64,000 bases of DNA from Aldehydirespirator sp965200005 (GTDB lineage Bacteria; Actinomycetota; Acidimicrobiia; Acidimicrobiales; Aldehydirespiratoraceae). The notes below the pieces were generated by a model. It saw nothing but the letters and a program-made list of their open reading frames with translations, searched no databases and was not told the DNA's origin. The stretch lies in assembly GCA_965200005.1 (NCBI GenBank), contig OZ241331.1, positions 2,046,001-2,110,000 of the forward strand, written 5' to 3'. The first letter of the stretch is position 1. Each line of letters begins with the position of its first letter. Shown here piece by piece: positions 16,790-24,926 of this stretch. Both the position numbers and the translations under genes were made by a program.

Positions 16790-18199
16790 TTACGAGAGAT
16801 CTGCCGGCGTAGCGAAACGTCCTGCAATTGCGGTTGCTGCTGCCACAGCGGGTGAGACCAGGTGAGTGCGACCACCTCGGCCTTGACGACCTTCAAAGTT
16901 TCGGTTTGAGGTGCTAGCTGAGCGCTCGTTGGGTGCCAGCTTGTCTGGGTTCATTGCGAGACACATCGAACAGCCCGGCTCACGCCAGTCAAACCCAGCA
17001 CTGCGGAACACCTCATGCAAGCCTTCCGCTTCAGCTTGAGCCTTCACCTGTCCAGAGCCGGGCACCACAAGTGTTCGTACACCCGCCGCTACTTGACGAC
17101 CGTCTGCCACGCTTGCCGCGGCACGCAAGTCTTCGATGCGGCTGTTGGTGCATGAGCCAATGAACACAGTGTCCACAGCAACGTCACGCATTGGAGTTCC
17201 GACCTGCAGACCCATGTATTGGAGTGCTCGCCCTGCTGCTTCACGCCGTGACGGTTCGTCAAAGGAGTTCGGATCGGGTACTCGCGAAGCCAGCGGCACC
17301 GACTGTGCAGGATTGGTGCCCCAGGTGACCATCGGGGAGATCTCGGCACCGTCAAGTGTGACCTCTGAGTCGAAGCCAGCACCTTCATCGGTGCCAAGCG
17401 TGCTCCAGTCCGCGACTGCTGCGTCCCATAGATCACCCGAGGGCGCATGCTCGCGCTCCTTCAAGTAGGCAAACGTGATCTCATCAGGAGCCACCAAACC
17501 CGCCCGGGCACCTGCTTCGATTGACATGTTGCAGACCGTCATGCGGCCCTCCATCGAGAGAGCCTCAATGACCGATCCTCGATACTCGATGATCTTGCCC
17601 ACGCCGCCGGTGGTGCCTATCCGGTTGATGATGGCCAGGATGACGTCCTTGCCGGTACAGCCCTGTGCGAGCTTGCCGCTTACGGTCACGCTCATCGTCC
17701 CAGGACGCATCTGAGGCAACGTCTGGGTTGCGAGCACATGCTCAACCTCGCTGGTGCCGATGCCGAAGGCGATCGCACCGAACGCACCGTGAGTCGACGT
17801 GTGGGAGTCACCGCAGACGATCGTCATCGCGGGCTGTGACAGGCCCTGTTCGGGGCCGATTACATGCACGATCCCTTGCTTGGCGTGCCCCATCGGGTAG
17901 TTGGTGATCCCGAAACTGTCGGCGTTGCGCCGCAAAGTGTCGACTTGCTTGCGGCTGATCGCATCTGCAATTGGTTTGTCGATGTCTGAGGTTGGAACGT
18001 TGTGGTCTTCGGTTGCGATCGTCAGATCGGGACGGCGCACACTTCGTCCCGACAGTCGCAGTCCATCAAAGGCTTGAGGTGAAGTGACCTCATGCACGAG
18101 GTGAAGGTCGATGTAAATCAGATCGGGTTCGCCGTCTCCGCCACGAGCAACTATGTGGCGATCCCAGATCTTCTCACTAAGCGTTCTTGGCCCTGTCAC
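16790..18199 (-). CDS. leuC: 3-isopropylmalate dehydratase large subunit
   Basis: LeuC is the 4Fe-4S aconitase-family subunit of isopropylmalate isomerase. The 469-residue protein contains the cluster cysteines in FIGSCTNSRIEDL and in GCSMCLAMNPDKL, plus HVIGPEQGLSQPAMTIVCGDSHTSTHG split by short variable residues, all as expected. The GTG start at 18199 lies six bases after a TAGGCT hexamer (18206-18211, minus strand), suggesting a leaderless transcript that begins inside the end of the upstream kinase gene. It lies nine bases downstream of that kinase, so read-through is also possible. leuB lies 13 kb away with ilvE and cimA. Confidence 0.95.
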   Translation of the reverse strand: MTGPRTLSEKIWDRHIVARGGDGEPDLIYIDLHLVHEVTSPQAFDGLRLSGRSVRRPDLTIATEDHNVPTSDIDKPIADAISRKQVDTLRRNADSFGITNYPMGHAKQGIVHVIGPEQGLSQPAMTIVCGDSHTSTHGAFGAIAFGIGTSEVEHVLATQTLPQMRPGTMSVTVSGKLAQGCTGKDVILAIINRIGTTGGVGKIIEYRGSVIEALSMEGRMTVCNMSIEAGARAGLVAPDEITFAYLKEREHAPSGDLWDAAVADWSTLGTDEGAGFDSEVTLDGAEISPMVTWGTNPAQSVPLASRVPDPNSFDEPSRREAAGRALQYMGLQVGTPMRDVAVDTVFIGSCTNSRIEDLRAAASVADGRQVAAGVRTLVVPGSGQVKAQAEAEGLHEVFRSAGFDWREPGCSMCLAMNPDKLAPNERSASTSNRNFEGRQGRGGRTHLVSPAVAAATAIAGRFATPADLS

Positions 18200-18208
18200 G
18201 CTCCGAGC

Positions 18209-19243
18209 CTAGAAGTTCGTATTGTCTGACGTTGCCTTTACCGAAAGCGTTAGAGACTTCCACCTCTCTCGGCTGGAGTTCAGCATCTCTTCGATTGACC
18301 CCGCCTCAGGCAGATGTCCGACATCTGTCTCGGCCATTATCGAACTCATCGCCATAATTTGCCCGAGCCGCAAACAGCGACGCAAAGCCCCTCTTGAGAA
18401 CACGTCCGGCGGGGATTTGGGTCGGCCGTTTCCGGAGTAAGCGCCCAATAGACCAGCAAGGAAACCACCGGCAAAGGCGTCGCCAGCTCCACGAAGCGCA
18501 GCCACCGGACCTCGCAGTGAAGGCTCAAACACAACACCTTGGTGTGTGGCTGCATACGCACCGTGTTCGGCGTCCTTAATCACCAGCAGTTGAGGGCCAG
18601 CCAGCCGCGACATCACAGCTTCAGGGTGGTCTAGGCCCCACAACTCTTGTGCCTCGTCAAGGCCAACAAACACCACATCGGCCAGGTTCGCGAGGCGAAA
18701 CAAGGTTGTGGATGCGTCCATGTCTCTCCATAACACCGGGCGCCAGTTCACATCGAACGACCGCAACGCGCCGCGTGGGTCGTTGAGGATCACCTCGATC
18801 ATTGCCATGCAACTAGCCGAGAGCGCCGGAGTGATTCCGGTGACATGAATCGCCTTGGTGGCCGGCCAATTTGGCCGAAAGAGGACGTCGCGAGTCATAA
18901 GCGAAGCCGCCGAATCGCTGCGGTAGTACTGGACGGCCCCTCCTGACTCTGGCGCCTCTTTGAGCATGACTCCCGTTGGTGCATCCGATCTGAAATGCAC
19001 CATCGACGTGTCGACACCGTCGTTCGCGATCGTGTCACTCACCAGTGTTCCCGCGAGGTCACGACCCAGACCGCTTATCCAGCAACTGCGTAGACCCAGA
19101 GCTGCGCAATATCGAGCCACGTTTGACTCGGCACCACAAGCGTCCCAGGCAAACGGATCCGCCAGGACGGAACCGGCACGCCGGTACATCGTGAGCATCG
19201 TCTCGCCGACCGCTACGAGATCGAAATGCTCACCGTCAGACAC
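18209..19243 (-). CDS. kdgK: PfkB-family 2-keto-3-deoxy-sugar-acid kinase
   Basis: This 344-residue ribokinase-family enzyme has VGETMLTMYRR at the start (substrate strand), FDVNWRP near residue 163, the ADP-site lysine region VIKDAEHGAYA near 221, and the anion-hole motif GAGDAFAGGF with catalytic Asp255. The N-terminal GETM-type motif and FDVN(W/Y)RP are typical of 2-keto-3-deoxygluconate kinases. It would phosphorylate the keto-deoxy acid produced by the galactonate-dehydratase-like enzyme at 20205. The regulator gene lies 40 bases upstream in the same direction, so regulator and kinase probably share a transcript. The true epimer used (gluconate or galactonate derived) cannot be told. It starts with GTG. 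Confidence 0.75.
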   Translation of the reverse strand: MSDGEHFDLVAVGETMLTMYRRAGSVLADPFAWDACGAESNVARYCAALGLRSCWISGLGRDLAGTLVSDTIANDGVDTSMVHFRSDAPTGVMLKEAPESGGAVQYYRSDSAASLMTRDVLFRPNWPATKAIHVTGITPALSASCMAMIEVILNDPRGALRSFDVNWRPVLWRDMDASTTLFRLANLADVVFVGLDEAQELWGLDHPEAVMSRLAGPQLLVIKDAEHGAYAATHQGVVFEPSLRGPVAALRGAGDAFAGGFLAGLLGAYSGNGRPKSPPDVFSRGALRRCLRLGQIMAMSSIMAETDVGHLPEAGSIEEMLNSSRERWKSLTLSVKATSDNTNF

Positions 19244-19283
19244 GTTGAATCCGTGATGCTATGACCGCGATATCGAGTGTGAA

Positions 19284-19976
19284 TTAGCGATGATCGGGAA
19301 CTTGCAAAACGCGCAGCAGTTGACTTGCTGATACTTCGATCAACTCGGTCATGGCGTCGGTTGCCGCGGTCTCATCGCCACGTCGAATTGCGTGAGCGAC
19401 CTCTTCGTGTAAGTGCAACGTGGTAGCCGGGCCGCCCGGCACTCCTACCGTCACGCGCCGGCTTCCTTCCAGCGCAACACGGATCGTCTCAGCTGTCTGG
19501 GCAAGCACTGGGTTGGCAGCGGCGCGGAAGACAGCATCGTGAAAGCTCATGTCCGCCAATATGTAGGCGCCAAAGTCATTGACGGCCACCGCCATCGCTT
19601 CGTAAAGGTCGAACAGTTCGTCTGCGGCTGCGTCAGTGCGGCGCCGGGCGGCGAGCTTGGCTGCTTGAGGCTCGATAGCGAGGCGAACCTCAGCAACATG
19701 GCTCAGTGTGATCGGCGCTGAAGACGACTCGAGGCTCCAGCGCAACACATCGGGATCAAGCAGATTCCAGGAACGGGGTTCCGCAACGATCGTTCCTGTA
19801 CGGGGCCGTGACTCAATCAGACCCTTGTCACGAAGCAGCCCCAGCGCTTCTCGCACCACCGTGCGAGACACACCGAGGCTCGCCGACAACTCCTTCTGGC
19901 TAGCGAAACGGTGGCCGGGCGGGTACGCGCTATCGATGATTCCAAAGCCGAATGCCTCAACCGTGCGCTGGCGCAA
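19284..19976 (-). CDS. FadR-subfamily GntR transcriptional regulator
   Basis: The protein has an N-terminal winged helix (FASQKELSASLGVSRTVVRE, then GLIESRPRTGTIV) and a C-terminal all-helical FCD domain with metal-binding pattern residues (LADMSFHDAVFRAAANP, HLHEEVAHAIRRG). Such regulators usually sense a sugar acid and repress. The annotated TTG at 19976 has no ribosome site and would cut into the first helix. Two better candidates lie upstream: an ATT at 20021 in the same frame, six bases after AGGAGG, or a TTG at 20067, six bases after AAGGAGG but in a frame that needs one base skipped near 20020. It is divergent from the galactonate-dehydratase-like gene, and an inverted repeat between them is a likely operator. 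Confidence 0.85.
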   Translation of the reverse strand: MRQRTVEAFGFGIIDSAYPPGHRFASQKELSASLGVSRTVVREALGLLRDKGLIESRPRTGTIVAEPRSWNLLDPDVLRWSLESSSAPITLSHVAEVRLAIEPQAAKLAARRRTDAAADELFDLYEAMAVAVNDFGAYILADMSFHDAVFRAAANPVLAQTAETIRVALEGSRRVTVGVPGGPATTLHLHEEVAHAIRRGDETAATDAMTELIEVSASQLLRVLQVPDHR

Positions 19977-20130
19977 CCCGGTGCCCGTTCGGGCGTCAAA
20001 GTCAACGATTGGGAGGCTAATTCGAAGCCTCCTTTGCTTGATCGCTCATGGATCTGTCGCCGTTCAACGATCGCCTCCTTCGCGCCCGATTGTCGCGCAC
20101 CAAGTAATCGTGCCCAGGAAAGGATGCCTT

Positions 20131-20143
20131 CTGCAAAGTGCAG
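20131..20143. promoter_or_regulatory. Short perfect inverted repeat
   Basis: CTGCA-AAG-TGCAG lies between the divergent regulator and dehydratase genes. It may be a second binding site or part of a promoter. The arms are short (five bases), so the support is weak. Confidence 0.3.
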
Positions 20144-20157
20144 ACCAATGATGCTAT

Positions 20158-20173
20158 TAGTATGATGATACGA
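20158..20173. promoter_or_regulatory. Candidate GntR/FadR-type operator with overlapping -10
   Basis: The sequence TAGTATGATGATACGA is an inverted repeat with arms T(A/C)GTAT around a GATG centre. Its length and form resemble operators of FadR-type regulators. It lies 32 bases before the dehydratase ATG and contains TATGAT, a good -10 hexamer for the plus strand, so a bound regulator would block RNA polymerase. Confidence 0.5.
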
Positions 20174-20204
20174 TCATTGCACCATCGGCGAGCTTGGGTC
20201 GCGC

Positions 20205-21353
20205 ATGAAGATCACCCGGATCACGCCCTATCTCATAGGCAACAGCTGGAAGGATTGGCTCTGGCTGCGGGTCGAGACCGACGAAGGCATTGATGGCGTC
20301 GGTGAGGGAACTGTCAACGTCTTTGGACAGACCGTCCAGGCCGCCGTCCAAGAACTCGAAGAGCGCATTCTCGGCCATGACCCTTTTGAGATTGAGGCGC
20401 TGCTTGTAGCGCTGCAGCGCGACGTTTACACCGACGGAGGGCAGGTACACGGAGCGGCGGTAGCCGCAGTCGAGTTGGCTTGCTGGGACATCATGGGCAA
20501 GGCGCTCGAAACTCCCGTCCACCGCCTCATGGGCGGGCGATATCGCGACACCGTCAGGGTCTATGCCAACGGCTGGTACACAGTCGATCGCACTCCCGAA
20601 GCATTCGCCGAAGCTGCACGGCGCCCACTTGACATGGGCTTTACCGCCCTCAAGTTCGATCCATTCGGGCGGGCTTGGAAGTCGCTAACGGCCGTCGAGG
20701 AAGACCTCGCGATCGCCATCGTCGAAGCCGTGCGAGATGTAGCCGGCCCGGGCGTTGACCTCATGATCGAAGCCCACAGCCGCTTTAGCACGCCGGCTGC
20801 TTTGCGCATCGCCGAGCGTCTAGCGCCTTCAAGGCCTGCCTGGTTCGAGGAACCGCTGTCGCATCACAACATCGCTGCTCTAACCGCCATGGCACAGCGT
20901 TCACCAGTGCCCATCGCCTCTGGCGAGTCGTACAGCAGCCTGCAACAGATCGCAGAACTGGTAGCCGGCGGTGCAGTCGGGATAGTGCAACCCGAGCCGA
21001 TTCACCTCGGTGGCATCTGGCGAACCCGCCAAGCCGCTGCCATCGCCGATGCTCACCACGCCGTGATCGCTCCCCACAACGCTCAAGGCACGATCTGCAC
21101 TGCAGTGAGCACGCAGTTGGCTGCTTGCGTGCCCAACTTCTACATCCAGGAATCGTTTGACTACTTCAACGAGGACTGGACTCGAGGCCTCGTAACCCCA
21201 TCGTTTCAACTTGTCGACGGCCACCTCGCCATTCCCACGGCACCCGGGCTCGGTGTGCAAGTGGACTGGGAGCGGGTCGAACATCGGGCCAGCACCCGGC
21301 GGCATTCCATCGAGTTGTTTGCTCCCGGGTGGGAGCGGCGCGGGATGGACTGA
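20205..21353 (+). CDS. dgoD: Enolase-superfamily sugar-acid dehydratase, D-galactonate dehydratase-like
   Basis: This 382-residue protein of the mandelate-racemase group would remove water from an aldonate to give a 2-keto-3-deoxy acid. Candidate metal ligands are Glu189 (LMIEAH), Glu215 (WFEEPL) and Glu241 (ASGES), with His191 and His291 (APHNAQG) as acid/base residues. These five positions keep the spacing I recall for E. coli galactonate dehydratase (183, 209, 235, 185, 285), each shifted by six; the first ligand is Glu in place of Asp. The fit to galactonate is inference supported by the two galactosidases in the island. It is divergent from the regulator and 45 bases before the ABC binding protein, so it probably heads the catabolic operon. 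Confidence 0.75.
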   Translation: MKITRITPYLIGNSWKDWLWLRVETDEGIDGVGEGTVNVFGQTVQAAVQELEERILGHDPFEIEALLVALQRDVYTDGGQVHGAAVAAVELACWDIMGKALETPVHRLMGGRYRDTVRVYANGWYTVDRTPEAFAEAARRPLDMGFTALKFDPFGRAWKSLTAVEEDLAIAIVEAVRDVAGPGVDLMIEAHSRFSTPAALRIAERLAPSRPAWFEEPLSHHNIAALTAMAQRSPVPIASGESYSSLQQIAELVAGGAVGIVQPEPIHLGGIWRTRQAAAIADAHHAVIAPHNAQGTICTAVSTQLAACVPNFYIQESFDYFNEDWTRGLVTPSFQLVDGHLAIPTAPGLGVQVDWERVEHRASTRRHSIELFAPGWERRGMD

Positions 21354-21398
21354 GACGGCCACTTTATAAATCACAACCAAGACCCTCGGAGGGACAAC

Positions 21399-22778
21399 AT
21401 GACAACACCCGAGAAGCCCACACCGGAGTTGAGCCTGTCACGACTAAACCGTCGCAGCTTTGTGATTGGTAGCGGCGCTGTCGCCCTGGGCGGCGCAGCA
21501 CTGCTAGCAGCATGTGGCGATGACGACGAGGCAGCGCCCGCAACTACGACGGCTGCACCCGCAACGACCGCCGCAGCTGCGGAGGAACCTGCACCTGAGC
21601 CCGAGCCTGAGGCCAGCGTCGGATCGACCACGCTCGGATCGAACTACTCAGACGAGAAGCCCAAGGAAGCCCTGGCAGCCACTATCGCTGCCACAGGCGT
21701 TGATGTGGTCATCAACACGATCGACCACAACACATACCAGGAGAACTTCAACACTTACATCCAGCAGCCAGACGATGTTGTTGCCTGGTTTGCCGGCTAC
21801 CGGATGCGTGCCTTTGCGAGCAAGGGCGTGGTTGGCGACATTTCTGACGTGTGGGGCGACTTGCCCGGTATGTCTGATGGTTTCCGCAGCGCCTCATCAG
21901 GGCTTGACGGCAAGCAGTACTTCGTACCATTCTACTTCTACCCCTGGGCTGTCCATTACCGCAAGAGCGTCTTCGCCGATCACGGTTACGAGATTCCCAC
22001 TACCTGGGACGAGTTCAAGGCGCTGTGCGACACGATGGTCGCGGACGGCTTGACCCCGCTGTGCGCCGCCAATGAGGGCCGCTGGCCTCAGATGAGCATG
22101 TTCGACATGCTCAACATGCGCACCAATGGCTACGACTTCCATGTCAGCCTGATGGGCGGCCGCGAGAGTTGGGAGAGCGACGCGGTCAAGAACATCTTCG
22201 TAGCCTGGGAAGAGATCCTGCCCTACTACCAGCCCGATGCGAACGGTCGTAACTGGCAGGATGCAGCCAATGCGCTGGGTGACGGCTCAGCCGGCATGTA
22301 CCTGATCGGCACGTTCCTCACCTCTAACTTCGATGGTGAGACCCAGGCCGACATCATCGACGACATTGACTTCTTCCTGTTCCCAGAGGTCAATCCGGAT
22401 CATGGTCAGGACGCCATTGAGGCACCAATCGATGGTTTCATGATGGCTGCCGAGCCCGACAACGAAGCAGGTGCCAAGGCGCTGCTCAAGGGCATCGCTT
22501 CTGTTGAAGCGATCGATGCCTACCTGTCGGTCGATCCTTCGGTGGTTGCGGCGAACAGCAATGCTGACACGAGTGGCTACAACGCGCTGCAGAAGAAGTC
22601 CGCTGAGGCAGTCGGCACGGCCAAGTACATCTCGCAGTTCCTTGATCGTGACACCGACCCGGACTTTGCCGCCAACGTTGTCGGTGTGGGTATCGCTGAC
22701 TTCCTGGCATCGCCTGGTGACATCGACGCGATCCTCTCAGACATCGAAGCCAAGAAGCAGACCTACACCTTTGAGTAG
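21399..22778 (+). CDS. ABC sugar transporter substrate-binding lipoprotein
   Basis: This 459-residue family 1 extracellular solute-binding protein has a twin-arginine-like signal (LNRRSFVIG, Arg18-Arg19) and a lipobox ending at Cys39 (ALLAAC), so it is probably exported folded by Tat and then lipidated. An Asp/Ala/Thr/Glu/Pro-rich linker (to about residue 85) precedes the binding domain. VVAWFAGYRMRAF, PFYFYPWAVHYRKSVF and GFMMAAEP fit sugar-binding proteins. A clear GGAGGG site precedes the ATG. Two permease genes follow. No ATPase is encoded here, which is common when a shared MsmX/MsiK-type ATPase serves many sugar importers. The ligand is likely an oligogalactoside or galactose, by context only. 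Confidence 0.88.
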   Translation: MTTPEKPTPELSLSRLNRRSFVIGSGAVALGGAALLAACGDDDEAAPATTTAAPATTAAAAEEPAPEPEPEASVGSTTLGSNYSDEKPKEALAATIAATGVDVVINTIDHNTYQENFNTYIQQPDDVVAWFAGYRMRAFASKGVVGDISDVWGDLPGMSDGFRSASSGLDGKQYFVPFYFYPWAVHYRKSVFADHGYEIPTTWDEFKALCDTMVADGLTPLCAANEGRWPQMSMFDMLNMRTNGYDFHVSLMGGRESWESDAVKNIFVAWEEILPYYQPDANGRNWQDAANALGDGSAGMYLIGTFLTSNFDGETQADIIDDIDFFLFPEVNPDHGQDAIEAPIDGFMMAAEPDNEAGAKALLKGIASVEAIDAYLSVDPSVVAANSNADTSGYNALQKKSAEAVGTAKYISQFLDRDTDPDFAANVVGVGIADFLASPGDIDAILSDIEAKKQTYTFE

Positions 22779-22789
22779 GTTTACACGCA

Positions 22790-22825
22790 CCGGTGATTGT
22801 TGATTGTCAGTCGGTCGATCACCGG
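22790..22825 (+). other. Stem-loop between binding-protein and permease genes
   Basis: CCGGTGAT at 22790-22797 pairs perfectly with ATCACCGG at 22818-22825, around a 20-base loop, just after the binding-protein stop. Stem-loops at this place in ABC operons often stabilise the upstream mRNA and limit read-through, so more binding protein than permease is made. No T-tract follows, so it is not a strong terminator. Confidence 0.5.
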
Positions 22826-22936
22826 GAGCGGGGGGATAACCAGCAGTACAACTGATCGGCATCGCCTGCCGGACCTGTAGCAAAGCAGCGGTAAGCGGTG
22901 CCGTGAAGCAACAGGGGAACTGAGCAGGCACCAACC

Positions 22937-23966
22937 ATGAATACGAAACAGGCAGGGACACTAAGTCCTCCACCAACGGCGCCGGAAGCCGGCAAGAAAG
23001 CCGGTCGCCGGCGCCGTTCGGCTTCACGGAAGAAGCTTCGTTCAAGAACGCGAGGCGACAACATTGCATTGTGGGTGATGGTTGGCGTTCCGGCTGGTAT
23101 CCACATCGGTTTGGTGTGGATACCAGCCATGCTGACCGTGATCTTGTCGTTCTTTGAGTGGGACAATCTAGCCCCACTTAGTGACATGCGCCCAGTCGGG
23201 TTCCGCAACTACTGGTTCATCTTCACTGTCTTTGAGGGTGATCTCTTCCCGGCTCTGTTCAACAATTTTGTGTTGATCATCTGGCTGACGATCTGCTCAG
23301 CGATCGGCATGCTGTTTGCATACCTGCTTGACAAGAATTTGCGTGGCGGTCGTATCTACGCAGAGCATTTACTACTTCCCGGTTGTGCTTTCTCTGGCAG
23401 TTGTCGGGTTCATCTGGAAATCGACGATGTTCTCTCGAGATAGGGGACTGCTGAACATCGTCTGGCCGGGTGATCCGGTTGACTTTGTGGGTGACGGGAC
23501 GAAGATCTTCTCGTTCGATCTGCCGTTCCTGGATTACTAGCTGGGTCTGTCTAAGAACTTCGCAGCATTGCTGGTGGCGATGGCGTGGCGTCACATTGGC
23601 TACATCATGGTGATGTATCTTGCCGGACTCAAGGCTGTTGATCCGGGATTGCGAGAAGCTGCTTCAATTGACGGTTGCAATGAGTGGCAGTCATTCCGGC
23701 ACGTCGTGTTTCCGACACTCAAGCCAATCAACGTCGTGGTTGTCGTGATTACAGCAATCGAGGCTCTGCGTGCCTATGACATCATCGCAGCCCTAAATGA
23801 GCCTCGCGGTATCGACGTGATGGGCACGCTTGTCACCAAGAGCCTGCTTGGCGAAGGTGTTGGTCGTGTGGGATTTGGATCTGCTTACGGCGTTGTGATG
23901 TTGCTCCTTTGTCTCGGCTTCATCATGTGGTATGTAGTCAATCACTACAGGGAGTCAGTCAATTGA
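22937..23966 (+). pseudogene. ABC sugar transporter permease 1, frameshift plus internal stop
   Basis: The gene encodes a MalF/UgpA-type membrane permease in pieces. It opens normally with a basic N-terminus, a first membrane helix (NIALWVMVGVPAGIHIGL) and LDKNLRGGRIY. Then one extra base near 23360 shifts the frame; skipping that G gives IYQSIYYFPVVLSLAVVGF, exactly the expected continuation. In that new frame a TAG at 23538-23540 interrupts DLPFLDY and LGLSKNFAALLVAMAW, probably a mutated glutamine codon. The rest includes the EAA loop (LREAASIDGCNEWQSFRHVVFP) and ends normally at 23966, overlapping permease 2. Two independent lesions make a functional product unlikely, though sequence error cannot be excluded. 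Confidence 0.85.
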
Positions 23967-24922
23967 ACCAGACAACTGCCGTGGATTCGCCAGTCGAGCC
24001 TGCATCAACCGCAAGTTCACAATCCATGAAGTCCACCTCTAGTGAGGCCCCAAAGAGAAAGATACGTCCCGCTCGCGTGTTGCTCTATGGGTTCTTGACA
24101 GCCGCCGCTGTTGGCTGGCTTATTCCGGTGTTCACAGCGGCGTACAACTCGTTTCGGTTCTACGAATCCGATACTGCACCTAATGGTGCTTTCTCGCTGC
24201 CAGAGACCCTCACATTGCAGAACTATCGTGACGCGTGGAACGTCGGCGAGATGAGCAAGACGTTCTTCAACTCTGGATTCATTGTCATTCCGGCACTTGT
24301 GTTGACGCTGTTGCTGGCTTCCATGGTTGGCTATGCCTGTACTCGCTACAGCTGGCGCTTCAACATCGCGTTTCTGGTGCTGTTCACCGCGGGCAACCTC
24401 ATGCCCCAGCAGGTGTTGTTCCAACCGCTGTTCCAGATCTTCAAACGGGTGCCCTGGCCCGACATCCTCTCTGACACAGACACAGGCAGCCTGTTGGGTA
24501 CCAAGATCGCTGTGATCATCATCCACATCGCGTTTCAAGTTGGTTTCTGCACGTTTGTGCTTGCCAACTACATGAAGACGATCCCCAAGTCGATTGATGA
24601 AGCCGCGGCTGTTGATGGCGCTGGCGTGTGGCGGCGGTTCTTCCAGGTGATATTGCCTCTCAGCCGTCCCGCACTCGCTGCGTTGGCAACGCTTGAGTTC
24701 ACCTGGCTCTACAACGACTTCTTCTGGGGTTCGGTGCTGTTGAATCAGGGAGATGAGCGGCCTATTACCTCGTCGATTGCAGTACTGAACGGTCAATATG
24801 CAACCGACTTCAACCTGATTGCGGCCGCTTCGTTGCTGATCGCTCTCCCGATGCTGGTCGTGTACCTCGTGTTGCAGAAGCAGTTCATTTCGGGGCTAAC
24901 TCTGGGTTCCACTAAGGGCTGA
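23963..24922 (+). CDS. ABC sugar transporter permease 2
   Basis: This 319-residue MalG-type permease has six membrane helices and an intact EAA loop for ATPase contact (DEAAAVDGAGVWRRFFQVIL). I chose the TTG at 23963 because it overlaps the permease 1 stop (TTGA) and is preceded by GGGAG; the open frame extends upstream into permease 1. The first 40 residues are a Ser/Thr-rich cytoplasmic tail. It appears intact even though its partner is broken, so the importer may work only with another permease or may have been lost recently. Confidence 0.87.
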   Translation: MNQTTAVDSPVEPASTASSQSMKSTSSEAPKRKIRPARVLLYGFLTAAAVGWLIPVFTAAYNSFRFYESDTAPNGAFSLPETLTLQNYRDAWNVGEMSKTFFNSGFIVIPALVLTLLLASMVGYACTRYSWRFNIAFLVLFTAGNLMPQQVLFQPLFQIFKRVPWPDILSDTDTGSLLGTKIAVIIIHIAFQVGFCTFVLANYMKTIPKSIDEAAAVDGAGVWRRFFQVILPLSRPALAALATLEFTWLYNDFFWGSVLLNQGDERPITSSIAVLNGQYATDFNLIAAASLLIALPMLVVYLVLQKQFISGLTLGSTKG

Positions 24923-24926
24923 CTTC

